A stretch of DNA of 28,442 nucleotides. It comes from an uncultured Steroidobacter sp. GTDB taxonomy: Bacteria > Pseudomonadota > Gammaproteobacteria > Steroidobacterales > Steroidobacteraceae. The DNA lies in contig NZ_CALFXI010000078.1 in NCBI RefSeq assembly GCF_937958065.1, positions 1 to 28,442 of the forward strand. Direction: 5' to 3'. Made by a program: the position numbers and the translations under genes. Shown here in pieces: positions 8,497 to 16,388 of the stretch. Positions within the stretch are counted from its first letter, which is position 1. Every line of letters begins with the position of its first letter. The notes beneath the pieces were generated by a model. That model was given only the letters and a program-made list of their open reading frames with translations, was not told the origin of the DNA and did not search any database.

Positions 8497-8575
8497 GCGT
8501 CCACCTCCCAGTGGCACAGGAACGTTCCGCTTATGTCTTCTTGATATCTGCCGCGCTTATCTTGTACGAATGGTG

Positions 8576-8603
8576 ATCGGCATCGGCATCGGCATCGGCA
8601 TCG
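8576..8603. repeat. Hexanucleotide tandem repeat, GGCATC x4
   Basis: Four perfect copies of GGCATC (8579-8602) with matching flanks on both sides (ATC before, G after). The tract lies in the gap between the O-methyltransferase stop and the lipoprotein start, about 80 bp upstream of the lipoprotein ATG. Hexamer tracts can change copy number by slippage. In this position a change would alter promoter spacing or leader length, not a reading frame. The open frames through it (Ile-Gly or Asp-Ala runs) do not look like genes. Confidence 0.85.
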
Positions 8604-8754
8604 ATAGTCTGTCGCAGGTCGTGCAATATTTGCAAGATGGGTTGTCGATGTTTCGACAGCGGGGCGAGGAATTTCATTTTCCGGTATGGGCCGCGTGCAC
8701 GGCCTCCCAGGCGAGCCAGCTTACCGATCAACGAACGTGGCGATCGAGCGCAGC

Positions 8755-9783
8755 TCACTTATAGGCGATGGCTGCGCTACAGGGGCCTGCCAGGTGTATG
8801 ACTTCGTACCGGCTGAAGCCCGCCTGCCGACACCAGCTCCAGAAGTCCGCGCCCGTGAAGTCGAAGGCGTCGCCGAACTCGATCAACATGTTCAGCGACA
8901 TCATCAGGCCGAAGGCGTTCTCGCGCCGGGCATCGTCGATCAGGTTTTCGATCGCGATGAACGCGCCACCAGGCGGCAGCGCGGCGTAGGCGAGCCGAAT
9001 CAGATGCTGTTTCTTCTCCAGGTTCCAATCGTGGAGGATCAGGCCATGGTGATCACATCGGCGCGCGGCAGCGGCTGTGTGAAGAAGTCCCCGGAGAGGG
9101 TCTGCACGCGCTCCGATAAGCCCTCCTTCGCGATCCAACGCTTCGCAATTGGCTCGACCTGCGGCAGATCGAAGCTCAAACACTGCAGATGCGGGTGACG
9201 CTTCGCCAATGTCGTGGACAGCAGTGCAGTCGCTCCGCCAACGTCGCATAGCGTTCTGTATCTGGACAAATCAAACCTCTCCGCCAGTGCCTCAAAGTTA
9301 CGAGCGGATATACCTCGCATGGCAAGGGCGAATTGCTCCAGCCGCGCCTCGTCCGCATATAGTGTTTCGAACATCGACCTGCCGCTGTACTTCACTTCGT
9401 TCTGCGGCTTGCCCGTTTTTCAGCGCCTCGCCCAGATCCGCCCAGAACCGGAACAAGCGCTGATTGCACATCTCCAGAATGCCGCCGATGTACGCGGGGC
9501 TGCTCTTATCCAGGAACTGTGCAGTGCTGCTGGTGTTTCGATAACGGCCCTCGACCCCTGAGCCCTCGCGCTCGAGAAAGCCGAGCGCCGTGAGCGCATC
9601 CAAGAAATCCCAGATGCCGCGGGGATGCAATCCCAAGGCCCGCCCCAGCTCCTCACCCGTCATCGAGCTTGCGCCCAGGGTGGTGAAGACTTCGAGCTCG
9701 ACCGCGGTCAACAGCACTTTGGAAGGCCAGAATCCGAACCCGACCTGCATGATGTGCGCGACACCATCTGTGCTCTCAGGCAT
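8755..9783 (-). pseudogene. Family-2 O-methyltransferase (COMT-like), frame broken twice
   Basis: Three frames together spell a 342-residue SAM-dependent O-methyltransferase of the acetylserotonin/COMT/polyketide type. Segment 1 (from ATG 9783) is the dimerisation and winged-helix part (FGFWPSKVLLTAVELEVF, then GLHPRGIWDFLDALTALGFL). Segment 2 holds the SAM motif, seen as TLCDVGGATALL. Segment 3 holds the catalytic His in ILHDWN and the C-terminal block DDARRENAFGLMM. Removing one T from the TTTTT at 9416-9420 restores LKTGKPQNE, a block the family conserves. Adding one C to the CC of GGCCAT at 9042-9046 restores MGLILHDW. The two changes cancel, and 1029 bp is a whole number of codons. Both breaks lie in short homopolymers, so sequence error is a serious alternative to true loss. 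Substrate unknown. Confidence 0.85.
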
Positions 9784-9933
9784 GGGCTTGCCCTCCCTTC
9801 GGATTGCTCCGGGGATTGAGCGCCCGATCTTCGTTCGCGATCAAGTCGGGTTCCGAGCATGGAACAGCGATGACGGAGGAAGCCTCACAGGCAAATCAAA
9901 GCGCTGTGTTTTTGGAGCGGCCCGCGCGTTACA

Positions 9934-10503
9934 TCACGAGCCGCGCGGTTTGTAAGTGAACTTCTGCCCTCCCACGGACGCCTCATACATCGCGCCGCCC
10001 TTCACGATGACGAACACTGCAAGCCCCTTGTAGTATTTCCCCGCGGTGGTGGCGTCTTTCTTCCCGCCACTCGCGCCGGCAGCCGCACCAGTGGTGCCAG
10101 CCTTGGCGCCAGCCGCGGCAGTGATGGCAACCGCGTTGATATCGGCGCTGAATTCGAAGCTGCCCCTGGTGAATTCATCGAAGGCACGCTTGTCCTCGAA
10201 GAACACGATCTGGCTGTAAGCCTGGCCACCCGCCTGGAATCCGACACTGATCTGCGTGACGGTGGTGTCGCCTACATAGACCCCGTCTCGATAAACACGC
10301 CCCTGGCCGTGCGCGCCGCCAACCACCAGTCCGCCCTTGCCGATGGTGGGAAACACAGCGTAGCCATAGCTGTTGGAGAAGAACTGCGCGCTTTCGCCGG
10401 CGTTCTTGAACAGGGCGATGGTATCGTCGTAACTATCAGCGGTGGCCACTCCCGCCCACAACATCACCAACGATCCGACCAGTGCAGTAATGACGTGTCG
10501 CAT
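9934..10503 (-). CDS. SYLF-domain (Ysc84/DUF500) lipid-binding protein, exported
   Basis: A 189-residue exported protein. A signal peptide (MRHVITALVGSLVMLWAGVA, cleavage near ATA-DS) precedes one SYLF domain. Family landmarks are visible in order: FFSNSYGYAVFPTIGKGG, a glycine-rich VVGGAHGQGRVYRDG stretch, the VGFQAGGQAYSQIVFF strand, then FTRGSFEFSADINAVA and a C-terminal KGLAVFVIVKGGAMYEASVGGQKF. SYLF domains bind phospholipids; bacterial periplasmic versions are common but their role is not established. A run of Ala/Gly/Thr residues (about 120-145) forms a flexible insert. The frame is open far upstream, into the neighbouring MDR gene, but the ATG at 10503 followed by a signal peptide is clearly the start. 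It lies about 130 bp behind the oxidoreductase gene. Confidence 0.9.
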   Translation of the reverse strand: MRHVITALVGSLVMLWAGVATADSYDDTIALFKNAGESAQFFSNSYGYAVFPTIGKGGLVVGGAHGQGRVYRDGVYVGDTTVTQISVGFQAGGQAYSQIVFFEDKRAFDEFTRGSFEFSADINAVAITAAAGAKAGTTGAAAGASGGKKDATTAGKYYKGLAVFVIVKGGAMYEASVGGQKFTYKPRGS

Positions 10504-10634
10504 GGCAGCTCTCACGACTGTTCGAGTAGCGATGCAACGCGCGACATCTGGGAGTTGTTTCTCGACAGCCCACAGCCAATCACCGGGACTGCGGCGGGCG
10601 TCGAGGTGAACCGGCCAATGGCGGCCGGGTTGGA

Positions 10635-11642
10635 CTATTCGATCACCCGCACGATGATCTTGCCGCGGGCCCGCTCGGTCTCGCTCAACTCCATCGCCTT
10701 GGCCGCTTGCTCCAGCGGAAACTCGGCTTGGATGCTGATCTTCAGCGCACCGGTTTCGAATAGCTGCGCCAGTTTGGTCAACTCCTCGCCAGGCTGTTCT
10801 TGGGTCGCCGTACTCGGATTGGGGCAGCGAAGCTTGCGTTCGCTGCATGCCTGCACCGGCGGCACGGCGACGATGCTGAGCAATGTGCCCCCGTCGCGGA
10901 GCACCGCAGGCGAGCGTTCCAACGTATCGCCACCGACGGTATCGAGAACCAGATCGACGTTCTGTGCGACGTCCTCGAACCGAGTGTTGCGATAGTCGAT
11001 CACTTCATCGGCACCGATGGTTTTCAGGTATTCGTGATTGCGTCGCGAAGCCGTGGCAATCACATGCGCACCACGCCAGTGAGCGAGTTGAACTGCCGTG
11101 CTGCCGACGCCCCCGGCGCCGCCGTGAATCAAGACACGTTGGCCTGCTTTGAGATCCGCGTTGCCGATCAGTGTGCGCCACGCCGCAAGCGATGCCGTTG
11201 GTATGCCGGCCGCTTCCTCGAAGCTGAGCTTGGCAGGCTTGAGCGCGACATTCTCGGCGGGTGCGTTCACGAATTCCGCGAGGCCGCCGCCATCGAGCAC
11301 CGCGAACACATGGTCACCTGCTTTCCAACGCGTGACGTTCGAGCCGACCGCTTCGACGATGCCGGCAACGTCGCGACCCGGGATGTATGGCAGCGACACC
11401 GGATAGTACTTTTGCAATTGTCCCGAGCGAAGCTTCCAGTCGATGGGATTGATACTCGCGGCGTGAACGCGAATGCGCACCTCACCGGCGGCGGGCGCCG
11501 GCACGGGTATTCGGTCGAGGCGCAGGACATCGGACGAGCCATAGCCGGTCATGAGGAGCGCTCGCATCTGCGCCGGCGCAGCTTCCGATATGAAGGGAGC
11601 GAACAGCGAGGCGAAGAGACCGAGCACGTAGATCAGATGCAT
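10635..11642 (-). CDS. Zinc-free MDR oxidoreductase (quinone oxidoreductase-like) with export leader
   Basis: A 335-residue medium-chain dehydrogenase/reductase of the NADPH:quinone oxidoreductase group. The GroES-like domain (about 27-140) shows NPIDWKLRSG and PGRDVAGIVEAVG; the nucleotide loop is at 174-180 (GGAGGVG), followed by a typical IATASRRNHEYLKTIGADEVIDY segment. The structural-zinc cysteines and catalytic-zinc ligands of alcohol dehydrogenases are missing, as expected for this zinc-independent group. Before the enzyme proper (which begins MRALLMTGYG at residue 26) is a 25-residue leader, MHLIYVLGLFASLFA, that looks like a Sec signal peptide. An internal ATG at 11567 would give a normal cytosolic enzyme but has no evident ribosome site. 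It reduces an alpha,beta-unsaturated carbonyl or quinone with NADPH in relatives; the substrate here is unknown. Confidence 0.88.
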   Translation of the reverse strand: MHLIYVLGLFASLFAPFISEAAPAQMRALLMTGYGSSDVLRLDRIPVPAPAAGEVRIRVHAASINPIDWKLRSGQLQKYYPVSLPYIPGRDVAGIVEAVGSNVTRWKAGDHVFAVLDGGGLAEFVNAPAENVALKPAKLSFEEAAGIPTASLAAWRTLIGNADLKAGQRVLIHGGAGGVGSTAVQLAHWRGAHVIATASRRNHEYLKTIGADEVIDYRNTRFEDVAQNVDLVLDTVGGDTLERSPAVLRDGGTLLSIVAVPPVQACSERKLRCPNPSTATQEQPGEELTKLAQLFETGALKISIQAEFPLEQAAKAMELSETERARGKIIVRVIE

Positions 11643-11803
11643 GATGGCGTTTGTTTCCTATGGGCGAATGAGCCGGGGTCGTCAGTGTTCGCATTTCAAT
11701 GCGCCCCTCTCTGACGCGGCCTCGCACGGAATTACGCCGCCCGGTGAGACGAACCGTTGGCTGGGTGCGACGAACGCCGAATCGCATGAGGTGCTGTGCG
11801 TGA

Positions 11804-12020
11804 TCAGCCCCTCTGCTTGACCAGTCGAGCCGCCTCGTCAAGCGCGCGTTCTCGTCGCGCATCCTGGCCTTGGGCATATGGCAGGTGGAACGGCACGGCG
11901 ATGTCAGGTTCGACGCCCCGGCCCTCGATGCGTGCCGTCGTCCATCCGGACGTCCTTGGTTGCAAGATAGAGCAGGCTCGCGTCGGCTTCGTTCGCGAAA
12001 ATCCGCGCGGCCGCAACTCC
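11804..12020 (-). pseudogene. C-terminal remnant of an S41-family serine protease
   Basis: The last 40-odd codons before the stop at 11804 read RIEGRGVEPDIAVPF, then ALDEAARLV, the typical end of S41 (C-terminal-processing/tricorn-type) peptidases. Upstream the sense moves by one base near 11930-11934 into another frame, giving SLLYLATKDVRMDDGT, which should sit directly before IEG in this family. Further upstream no conserved protease part, including the catalytic Ser/Lys region, can be found. The gene is therefore a truncated and frameshifted scrap. The identification rests on motif memory, and no search was run. Rest of the 11643-12156 gap: nothing else recognised. Confidence 0.5.
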
Positions 12021-12156
12021 CGCTGGACTCCACGGCGGCAGTGGGGATGCGGAGTCGTGCTCGGTATCGGCAGAATACCCATCGGGACTGAACCAGGCGC
12101 CCGATGAATTCGAGTAACCTGTCGTCCAGCTGAAAACCTCGAAAAGGAGACTGACT

Positions 12157-12642
12157 TTGGCGGAAAAACTGACGGCAGCCGATAAAGCGGCTATCAAAGA
12201 CGAACTCGTTCGCGAGCTCGAGAAGAGGATCGACACGCTCACGTTGCAGGCCGCCCAAGCAGGACCGGCGCTGACCACAGAGAATCGGCGGTTCTATGAA
12301 GACTCGATGAACAAAACGATCGAGGATCTGCGGGCTCAGATGCGTCACGTTCAGCCGGTTCAGTTACGTCCGTTCGGTCCTCAGGAACCGATCGCTGAGG
12401 GGGCCCTGCTCAGAGCACGCTTTGAACCTGCAGGACTCGCGGCCACTGAAACTTGGATCCTCATCCTCGCCGGTGCCTCGCACACCGGCCTTGCTTACAA
12501 GGGACATGAGATAAATATCGGCGCGGGAAACTTTGGATACGGCGGATCTTTGCTCGGCCTCCGCGCCGGCGAATCGAGCCGGGTCTATGGCGACGGGCGA
12601 GGCATTCCCGATTACACCGTCGGAGTCCTTGAGGTTCTCTGA
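12157..12642 (+). CDS. Small protein with GreA-like layout, TTG start
   Basis: A 161-residue protein without signal peptide. The start is a TTG codon at 12157, supported by an AAGGAG site seven to eight bases upstream; no ATG lies nearby. Residues 1-65 are strongly helical and charged (ADKAAIKDELVRELEKRIDT, then SMNKTIEDLRAQM), likely a coiled coil. Residues about 75-161 look like a small beta-rich domain, ending SLLGLRAGESSRVYGDG and YTVGVLEVL. This arrangement, coiled coil plus a C-terminal domain closing with 'LLG-x-x-x-G-(D/E)...Y-x-V-x-x-(V/L)', resembles GreA/GreB and Rnk-type RNA-polymerase secondary-channel proteins. The acidic tip that defines GreA (Asp-Glu pair in the loop) is not evident, so it may be a distant member or another protein. 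Family assignment is tentative. Confidence 0.6.
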   Translation: MAEKLTAADKAAIKDELVRELEKRIDTLTLQAAQAGPALTTENRRFYEDSMNKTIEDLRAQMRHVQPVQLRPFGPQEPIAEGALLRARFEPAGLAATETWILILAGASHTGLAYKGHEINIGAGNFGYGGSLLGLRAGESSRVYGDGRGIPDYTVGVLEVL

Positions 12643-13027
12643 CCCCTCCGGAGTCCCTCTCGAACCCGACGCTCCGTACGATCGGGCGGCAGGCCCCAAC
12701 TCCTCCGGTAACCGTGCAGCTTGAACTCCGTTTCGGCGTATCGACGCCCCCGTGATAGCAGGTGCAGCACTCGACTTCTAATTGGCACTGCTGGACCTGC
12801 CCTTCGCATGTGGGTGCCGTTCCATCAACGATGTGGGCGGCTTCGGCAGGTAGCCGATGAGACGTATTACAGTGGTGAGATTCGCTCCCATATCGACCAG
12901 CGCCGCAGCGCGATTCAGCGGCGCACATCGGAACATCGAATGCAACCAGGCATTTCGAACTCGCCCGCAAGCCCGGCACCTTGCTTTCGTTGCCAGGCAC
13001 CAGGGCGGTCGCATACAGGAGCCCGTC
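12643..13027. other. 385-bp gap without a recognisable gene
   Basis: Both strands were read. One long open frame on the minus strand (from 13039 down) contains a Cys-rich stretch (CEGQVQQCQLEVECCTCYHG) but has no start signal and no family likeness. Other frames are short and without protein character. The only supported signal is the AGGAG ribosome site of the CHRD gene at its right end (13017-13021). No terminator hairpin with a T-run was seen after the GreA-like gene. Confidence 0.5.
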
Positions 13028-13624
13028 ATGAACACCCATTCGAGCTGTCTAATTTTGGCCCTCTCGTCTTTGCTGCCGTGGTCGGTCAGTCAGGCTCAGG
13101 ATGAAGAGGCTGTTACGTTCGACCTGAGTGCGCGATTGAGCGGAGCGCAGGAAGTCACGCCACCTGATGCGCCGACGACGCCTTCACCGGGCGTAATGAC
13201 CGACACTACTGGAGATGTGCTGGTTCGTGTGGCCGAGGATCTGTCCTCGCTCGCGTTCGTACTCAACGTGAACAACGGCTCCGGCGTCACCCAGGCGCAT
13301 CTGCACTGTGGTCGTCCGGGCGAGAACGGGCCCGTCGTGGTGTTTCTATCGCCGATGGATGCAGAGGCTCGGGATGTGAATGGCCAGCTCGCAGAGGGTA
13401 CGAGAACCAACGAGCATATCGAAGCAACCGCGGAAGCGTGTGAGGAACTGATCGGCCGGCCGGTGCGCAATATCGCCTCGCTGGCTGCGGCAGCGTTCGA
13501 TGGATTGATTTATGCGAACGTCCACACGGTTGCCAATCCGGCAGGCGAAGTACGCGGGCAACTGATCCCCGATGGCGACGACGATACGCAGGACCCGGAG
13601 CCGCCAATGACACGACTTCGCTGA
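13028..13624 (+). CDS. Exported CHRD-domain protein
   Basis: A 198-residue exported protein: signal peptide (MNTHSSCLILALSSLLPWS, cleavage near SQA-QD), then one CHRD (chordin-like) domain. Landmarks are LSGAQEVTPPDAP at its start, the TQAHLHCGRPGENGPVVVFL core, and YANVHTVANPAGEVRGQL at the end, the standard CHRD closing motif. The tail is short and acidic (DGDDDTQDPEPP). CHRD domains occur in many secreted bacterial proteins; the function in bacteria is not established, and relatives often bind or coat surfaces. The start has an AGGAG site seven bases upstream. The gene converges with tpsB, about 95 bp between stops. Confidence 0.88.
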   Translation: MNTHSSCLILALSSLLPWSVSQAQDEEAVTFDLSARLSGAQEVTPPDAPTTPSPGVMTDTTGDVLVRVAEDLSSLAFVLNVNNGSGVTQAHLHCGRPGENGPVVVFLSPMDAEARDVNGQLAEGTRTNEHIEATAEACEELIGRPVRNIASLAAAAFDGLIYANVHTVANPAGEVRGQLIPDGDDDTQDPEPPMTRLR

Positions 13625-13719
13625 ATGTTTGCATAGACACCTTGCTGGAGACCGGTGCGCGTTCGCAGTGCATGTCGAGGAACCGCACCGTCCCCGCGAT
13701 AGGGTTCAACAAACTCCCG

Positions 13720-15402
13720 TTAGAATCTGAGATTCGTGCTCACGTGGGCGTAATGCGTGTCAGCCCCCCTGGCGTAGGGCGCATCACGGAACTGCCATCC
13801 GAACGTCCCGCTCAGCGAGACGTAGCGACCCACGCGATAATTGAGCCCCACGCCGCCGGAAGCGAGCTCAGCGGTTTCATCGACAGCGCCGCGCGTGTGG
13901 AGCACCGCGCCGTCGATGAACGCGAAGAAGTCCGCGACGTCCTGTTGGCGAATCAGGGAGAGGGGTGGCACGTGCAACTCGGTTCTCACGAGCGCACCCG
14001 CATCCCCGAAGGCACTGCTTTCGCGATAGCCGCGAACGCCCGCCGAGCCGCCGCCGTTGAGCTGCTCGGTGCCGAGCAGCGGCCCGCTTGCGGTCTGCAG
14101 GCTCGTGGAAACATTCAACGAGAATCGATGCGGGAGTTGGCGCGTGTGGCCCGCTTCGAGCCGGCCGTAAGCATAACTTGACTTCGCTCCCGGTCGGCTG
14201 ATCTCGAAAGCCTCGCTCGTGTTGTAGTCCGTCACTCCGCCCGGGCTGGCATAGACAGAGGCCGCCAACCAGGTCGCATTCATGGCCCCGCGACGAGACA
14301 GCGAGAATGTGGCGCCCGCCTGTACGATGTGCGTGACATTGTCGGTGATCGGAATGGCCGCGAATTCCAGGGTGTTATCCGAATACTTGAAATCGAGACC
14401 GAGCGACAAGTTGCGCTCCCAGCCGCCAGCCGTGGTTGCGAAGGGCGTGCCATAGCGCATGCCCACCTGCCATGACGTTCCCTCCTGCGTCAGCGGGGAA
14501 GGGAGTGCAGACTCGACCTCGGACCACGAGCCGAACACGGTGAGCGAGCGACCCGCATCGAAGATCGTGTTGTAGTGGATGGAATGGCTGAGGGAACGTT
14601 CCAGCTGGGGGTCGGCTGAGAAGGTATAGCCGAGCGTATCGCCGCGCCCCATCGCGTTACCCCACGTGAGGCCGGCCGCGACCCGGTTCTCGTCGGTGAC
14701 CTTGGTGCCGGTGTTGCTCCATCCCGTCGTCATCTCGAATGGACGAACTTCCTGCGCGCGCAACGTGAGCTGGGTGGTGCCGCTCTCGGCGCCCGGCTCG
14801 GCGGCAATGGTCACTCGGCGATAGGCATTGCCATTGAGGCGTTGCACGCCCGCCTCTACGATCGCCGCATCGATCTCCTCTCCAGCAGCAAGCGGAATGG
14901 CTTTGCGGTAGGAGCTTTCCGAGAACCACCGGTCACCCTCCACAGTCAGTTCGCCATCTAGACGGGCGCGTTGCACGACGACCCGGATAACGCCGGTCGT
15001 CACCTCCTGCGGTGGCACATACACGGCAACGAAAGGCTGGCCCATCGTACGCAACCAGGTGCGCACGGCACTGCATAGACGGTCCGCCGAACCGAACGAC
15101 ATCGGCTTGCCGAGAAAATAGCCGATCAGTTCCTCGGCCGCGGGGTCGGAGAGCAGCGGCGTGCGCGAAATATCGACGCCGCTGAAGCCCTCCGGCGCAG
15201 GCTCATTCACTTGCTCTGCATCCGGCACTGTAATCACGCCGCGCAGGTGCTGAATGAATACCGTTTCTCCGGCAAGCGGCTCGGTTCCAGACGGCGAAAA
15301 TGTATCAGGAGCTGCGCCCTGCGCGAGTGCCCATGCGGGAGACAGCAGCAAAGCCAGCGTACACGATGTCGCGCGCATGCGGTGTGAAATGCAATGGCTC
15401 AT
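13720..15402 (-). CDS. TpsB two-partner secretion outer-membrane transporter (ShlB/FhaC/HecB family)
   Basis: A 560-residue Omp85-superfamily protein. After a signal peptide (MRATSCTLALLLSPAWALA) come a Pro-rich linker and two POTRA domains (about residues 45-200, ending VVVQRARLDG and a second repeat that closes with LRAQEV), then the 16-stranded barrel. The signature VRGY loop motif that reaches into the pore is present (AGVRGYRESSAFGD), and the chain ends with a beta-signal Phe (STNLRF). It should export the TpsA partner encoded just upstream across the outer membrane. The ATG at 15402 overlaps the tpsA stop by four bases (ATGA), a sign of translational coupling and a fixed partner ratio; an internal ATG eight codons later is an alternative start. 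Confidence 0.93.
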   Translation of the reverse strand: MSHCISHRMRATSCTLALLLSPAWALAQGAAPDTFSPSGTEPLAGETVFIQHLRGVITVPDAEQVNEPAPEGFSGVDISRTPLLSDPAAEELIGYFLGKPMSFGSADRLCSAVRTWLRTMGQPFVAVYVPPQEVTTGVIRVVVQRARLDGELTVEGDRWFSESSYRKAIPLAAGEEIDAAIVEAGVQRLNGNAYRRVTIAAEPGAESGTTQLTLRAQEVRPFEMTTGWSNTGTKVTDENRVAAGLTWGNAMGRGDTLGYTFSADPQLERSLSHSIHYNTIFDAGRSLTVFGSWSEVESALPSPLTQEGTSWQVGMRYGTPFATTAGGWERNLSLGLDFKYSDNTLEFAAIPITDNVTHIVQAGATFSLSRRGAMNATWLAASVYASPGGVTDYNTSEAFEISRPGAKSSYAYGRLEAGHTRQLPHRFSLNVSTSLQTASGPLLGTEQLNGGGSAGVRGYRESSAFGDAGALVRTELHVPPLSLIRQQDVADFFAFIDGAVLHTRGAVDETAELASGGVGLNYRVGRYVSLSGTFGWQFRDAPYARGADTHYAHVSTNLRF

Positions 15403-16388
15403 TGCACCGCTCCACTGCCCGACTCGAGCATGGCCTTCGTGAACGCCGTCATGAACTCGGCCTTTGCGAGTGCATCGTTCTTCAAATCCAGTCCGCCGAG
15501 GTTCTTATCCACACCGGTGGTGGCGCGGTTCATCATGGCGTCGTATGCATTCTTGTTCTGCTCCTCCTGCGCCACCATGATCGCGGCCTGCACGCCGATG
15601 ACGACGAGCGACACTGCAACGCCGATGATCGCCGTAGCGGCGCCGGCGCCGGCGGTAACGGCTCCCACGGACTTCACGACCCCGTTTACGACGGCGTAGG
15701 TGTGTCCTACGACGGCGCCACTGAAGTGCAGGGCGGCTGCGGCGCCAGCTCCAATGGCCGCGCCAACCGCGGCGCCCGCCGCCGCACCGATGATCCTTTC
15801 CGTGACAGCCTGTTGAGCACTGACGGCGATGTCCGGCATGGTTTTGAAGGCAAACGGATTGTTCTTGCTGACCTTCGCCTGCAGCATCTCGAACTCGAAC
15901 AGCTGCTGCTTCAGCTCCTGCGCCAGCATCTGCCGCTGTTCGTTGATGTTGTTTGAAATGCGTGCGACCAATGCCTGCTGTGACAAGGTGAGCGGCTTGC
16001 CGCTTTCCAGCGCGCTCAGTGTGGCCCGGGACAGCAACGGCATGATCGCCGCGCGGGCGGCCGGGTCGCTGGCGATGTGTTTTTCGAGCGCATCGGGCGA
16101 AAACCCACCCTCGCGCAGTTGCTCCAGGAATGCCAGCTGCTCCGGCGAGAACTCCTTCACGGCATCGCTGGCGAGAAGGTCCGGGATGAGTGCGATCAGG
16201 TCGGGACCGAAATCGGCCGCGGCACCGGCAATTCCCTGGGCAGACATCGGTTGCGTGCCATTGATGTTGTGGACGACCTTGACCTTCTGTTCCTCGTGCT
16301 CGATCAGGTTCGTGGCGTTATCCCGGGCTTCTTCCAGAGAAATCTCGCTTTCGGGGCCATTGACGACGATCAGCTGCTGGAAGGCCGC
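15399..16388 (-). other. C-terminal helical domain of the TpsA protein with glycine-rich hydrophobic segment
   Basis: Part of the tpsA gene, listed because it differs from the rest. Residues about 1145-1340 are helical and amphipathic (FSPEQLAFLEQLREGGFSPD, QRQMLAQELKQQLFEFEML). Residues 1343-1418 (bases 15567-15794) form two hydrophobic segments rich in Gly-Ala-x-x-Gly steps (GAAAGAAVGAAIGAGAAAAL and GAATAIIGVAVSLVVIGV), joined by a short polar turn, then a charged tail. TpsA proteins usually end in beta-structure or a toxin tip. This pattern recalls the membrane hairpin of pore-forming proteins, but no family is recognised. Confidence 0.7.

Noticed and set aside
8420..8764. Open frames through the GGCATC tract, giving Ile-Gly or Asp-Ala runs
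   Set aside because: The runs come from the repeat itself; flanking residues show no protein character.
10800..11714. 304-codon plus-strand frame opposite the MDR gene
   Set aside because: It is rich in Arg, Ala and His with no motif; the MDR enzyme fully explains the DNA.
12461..13039. Cys-rich minus-strand frame in the gap before the CHRD gene
   Set aside because: No start site, low-complexity flanks, and half of it is opposite the GreA-like gene.
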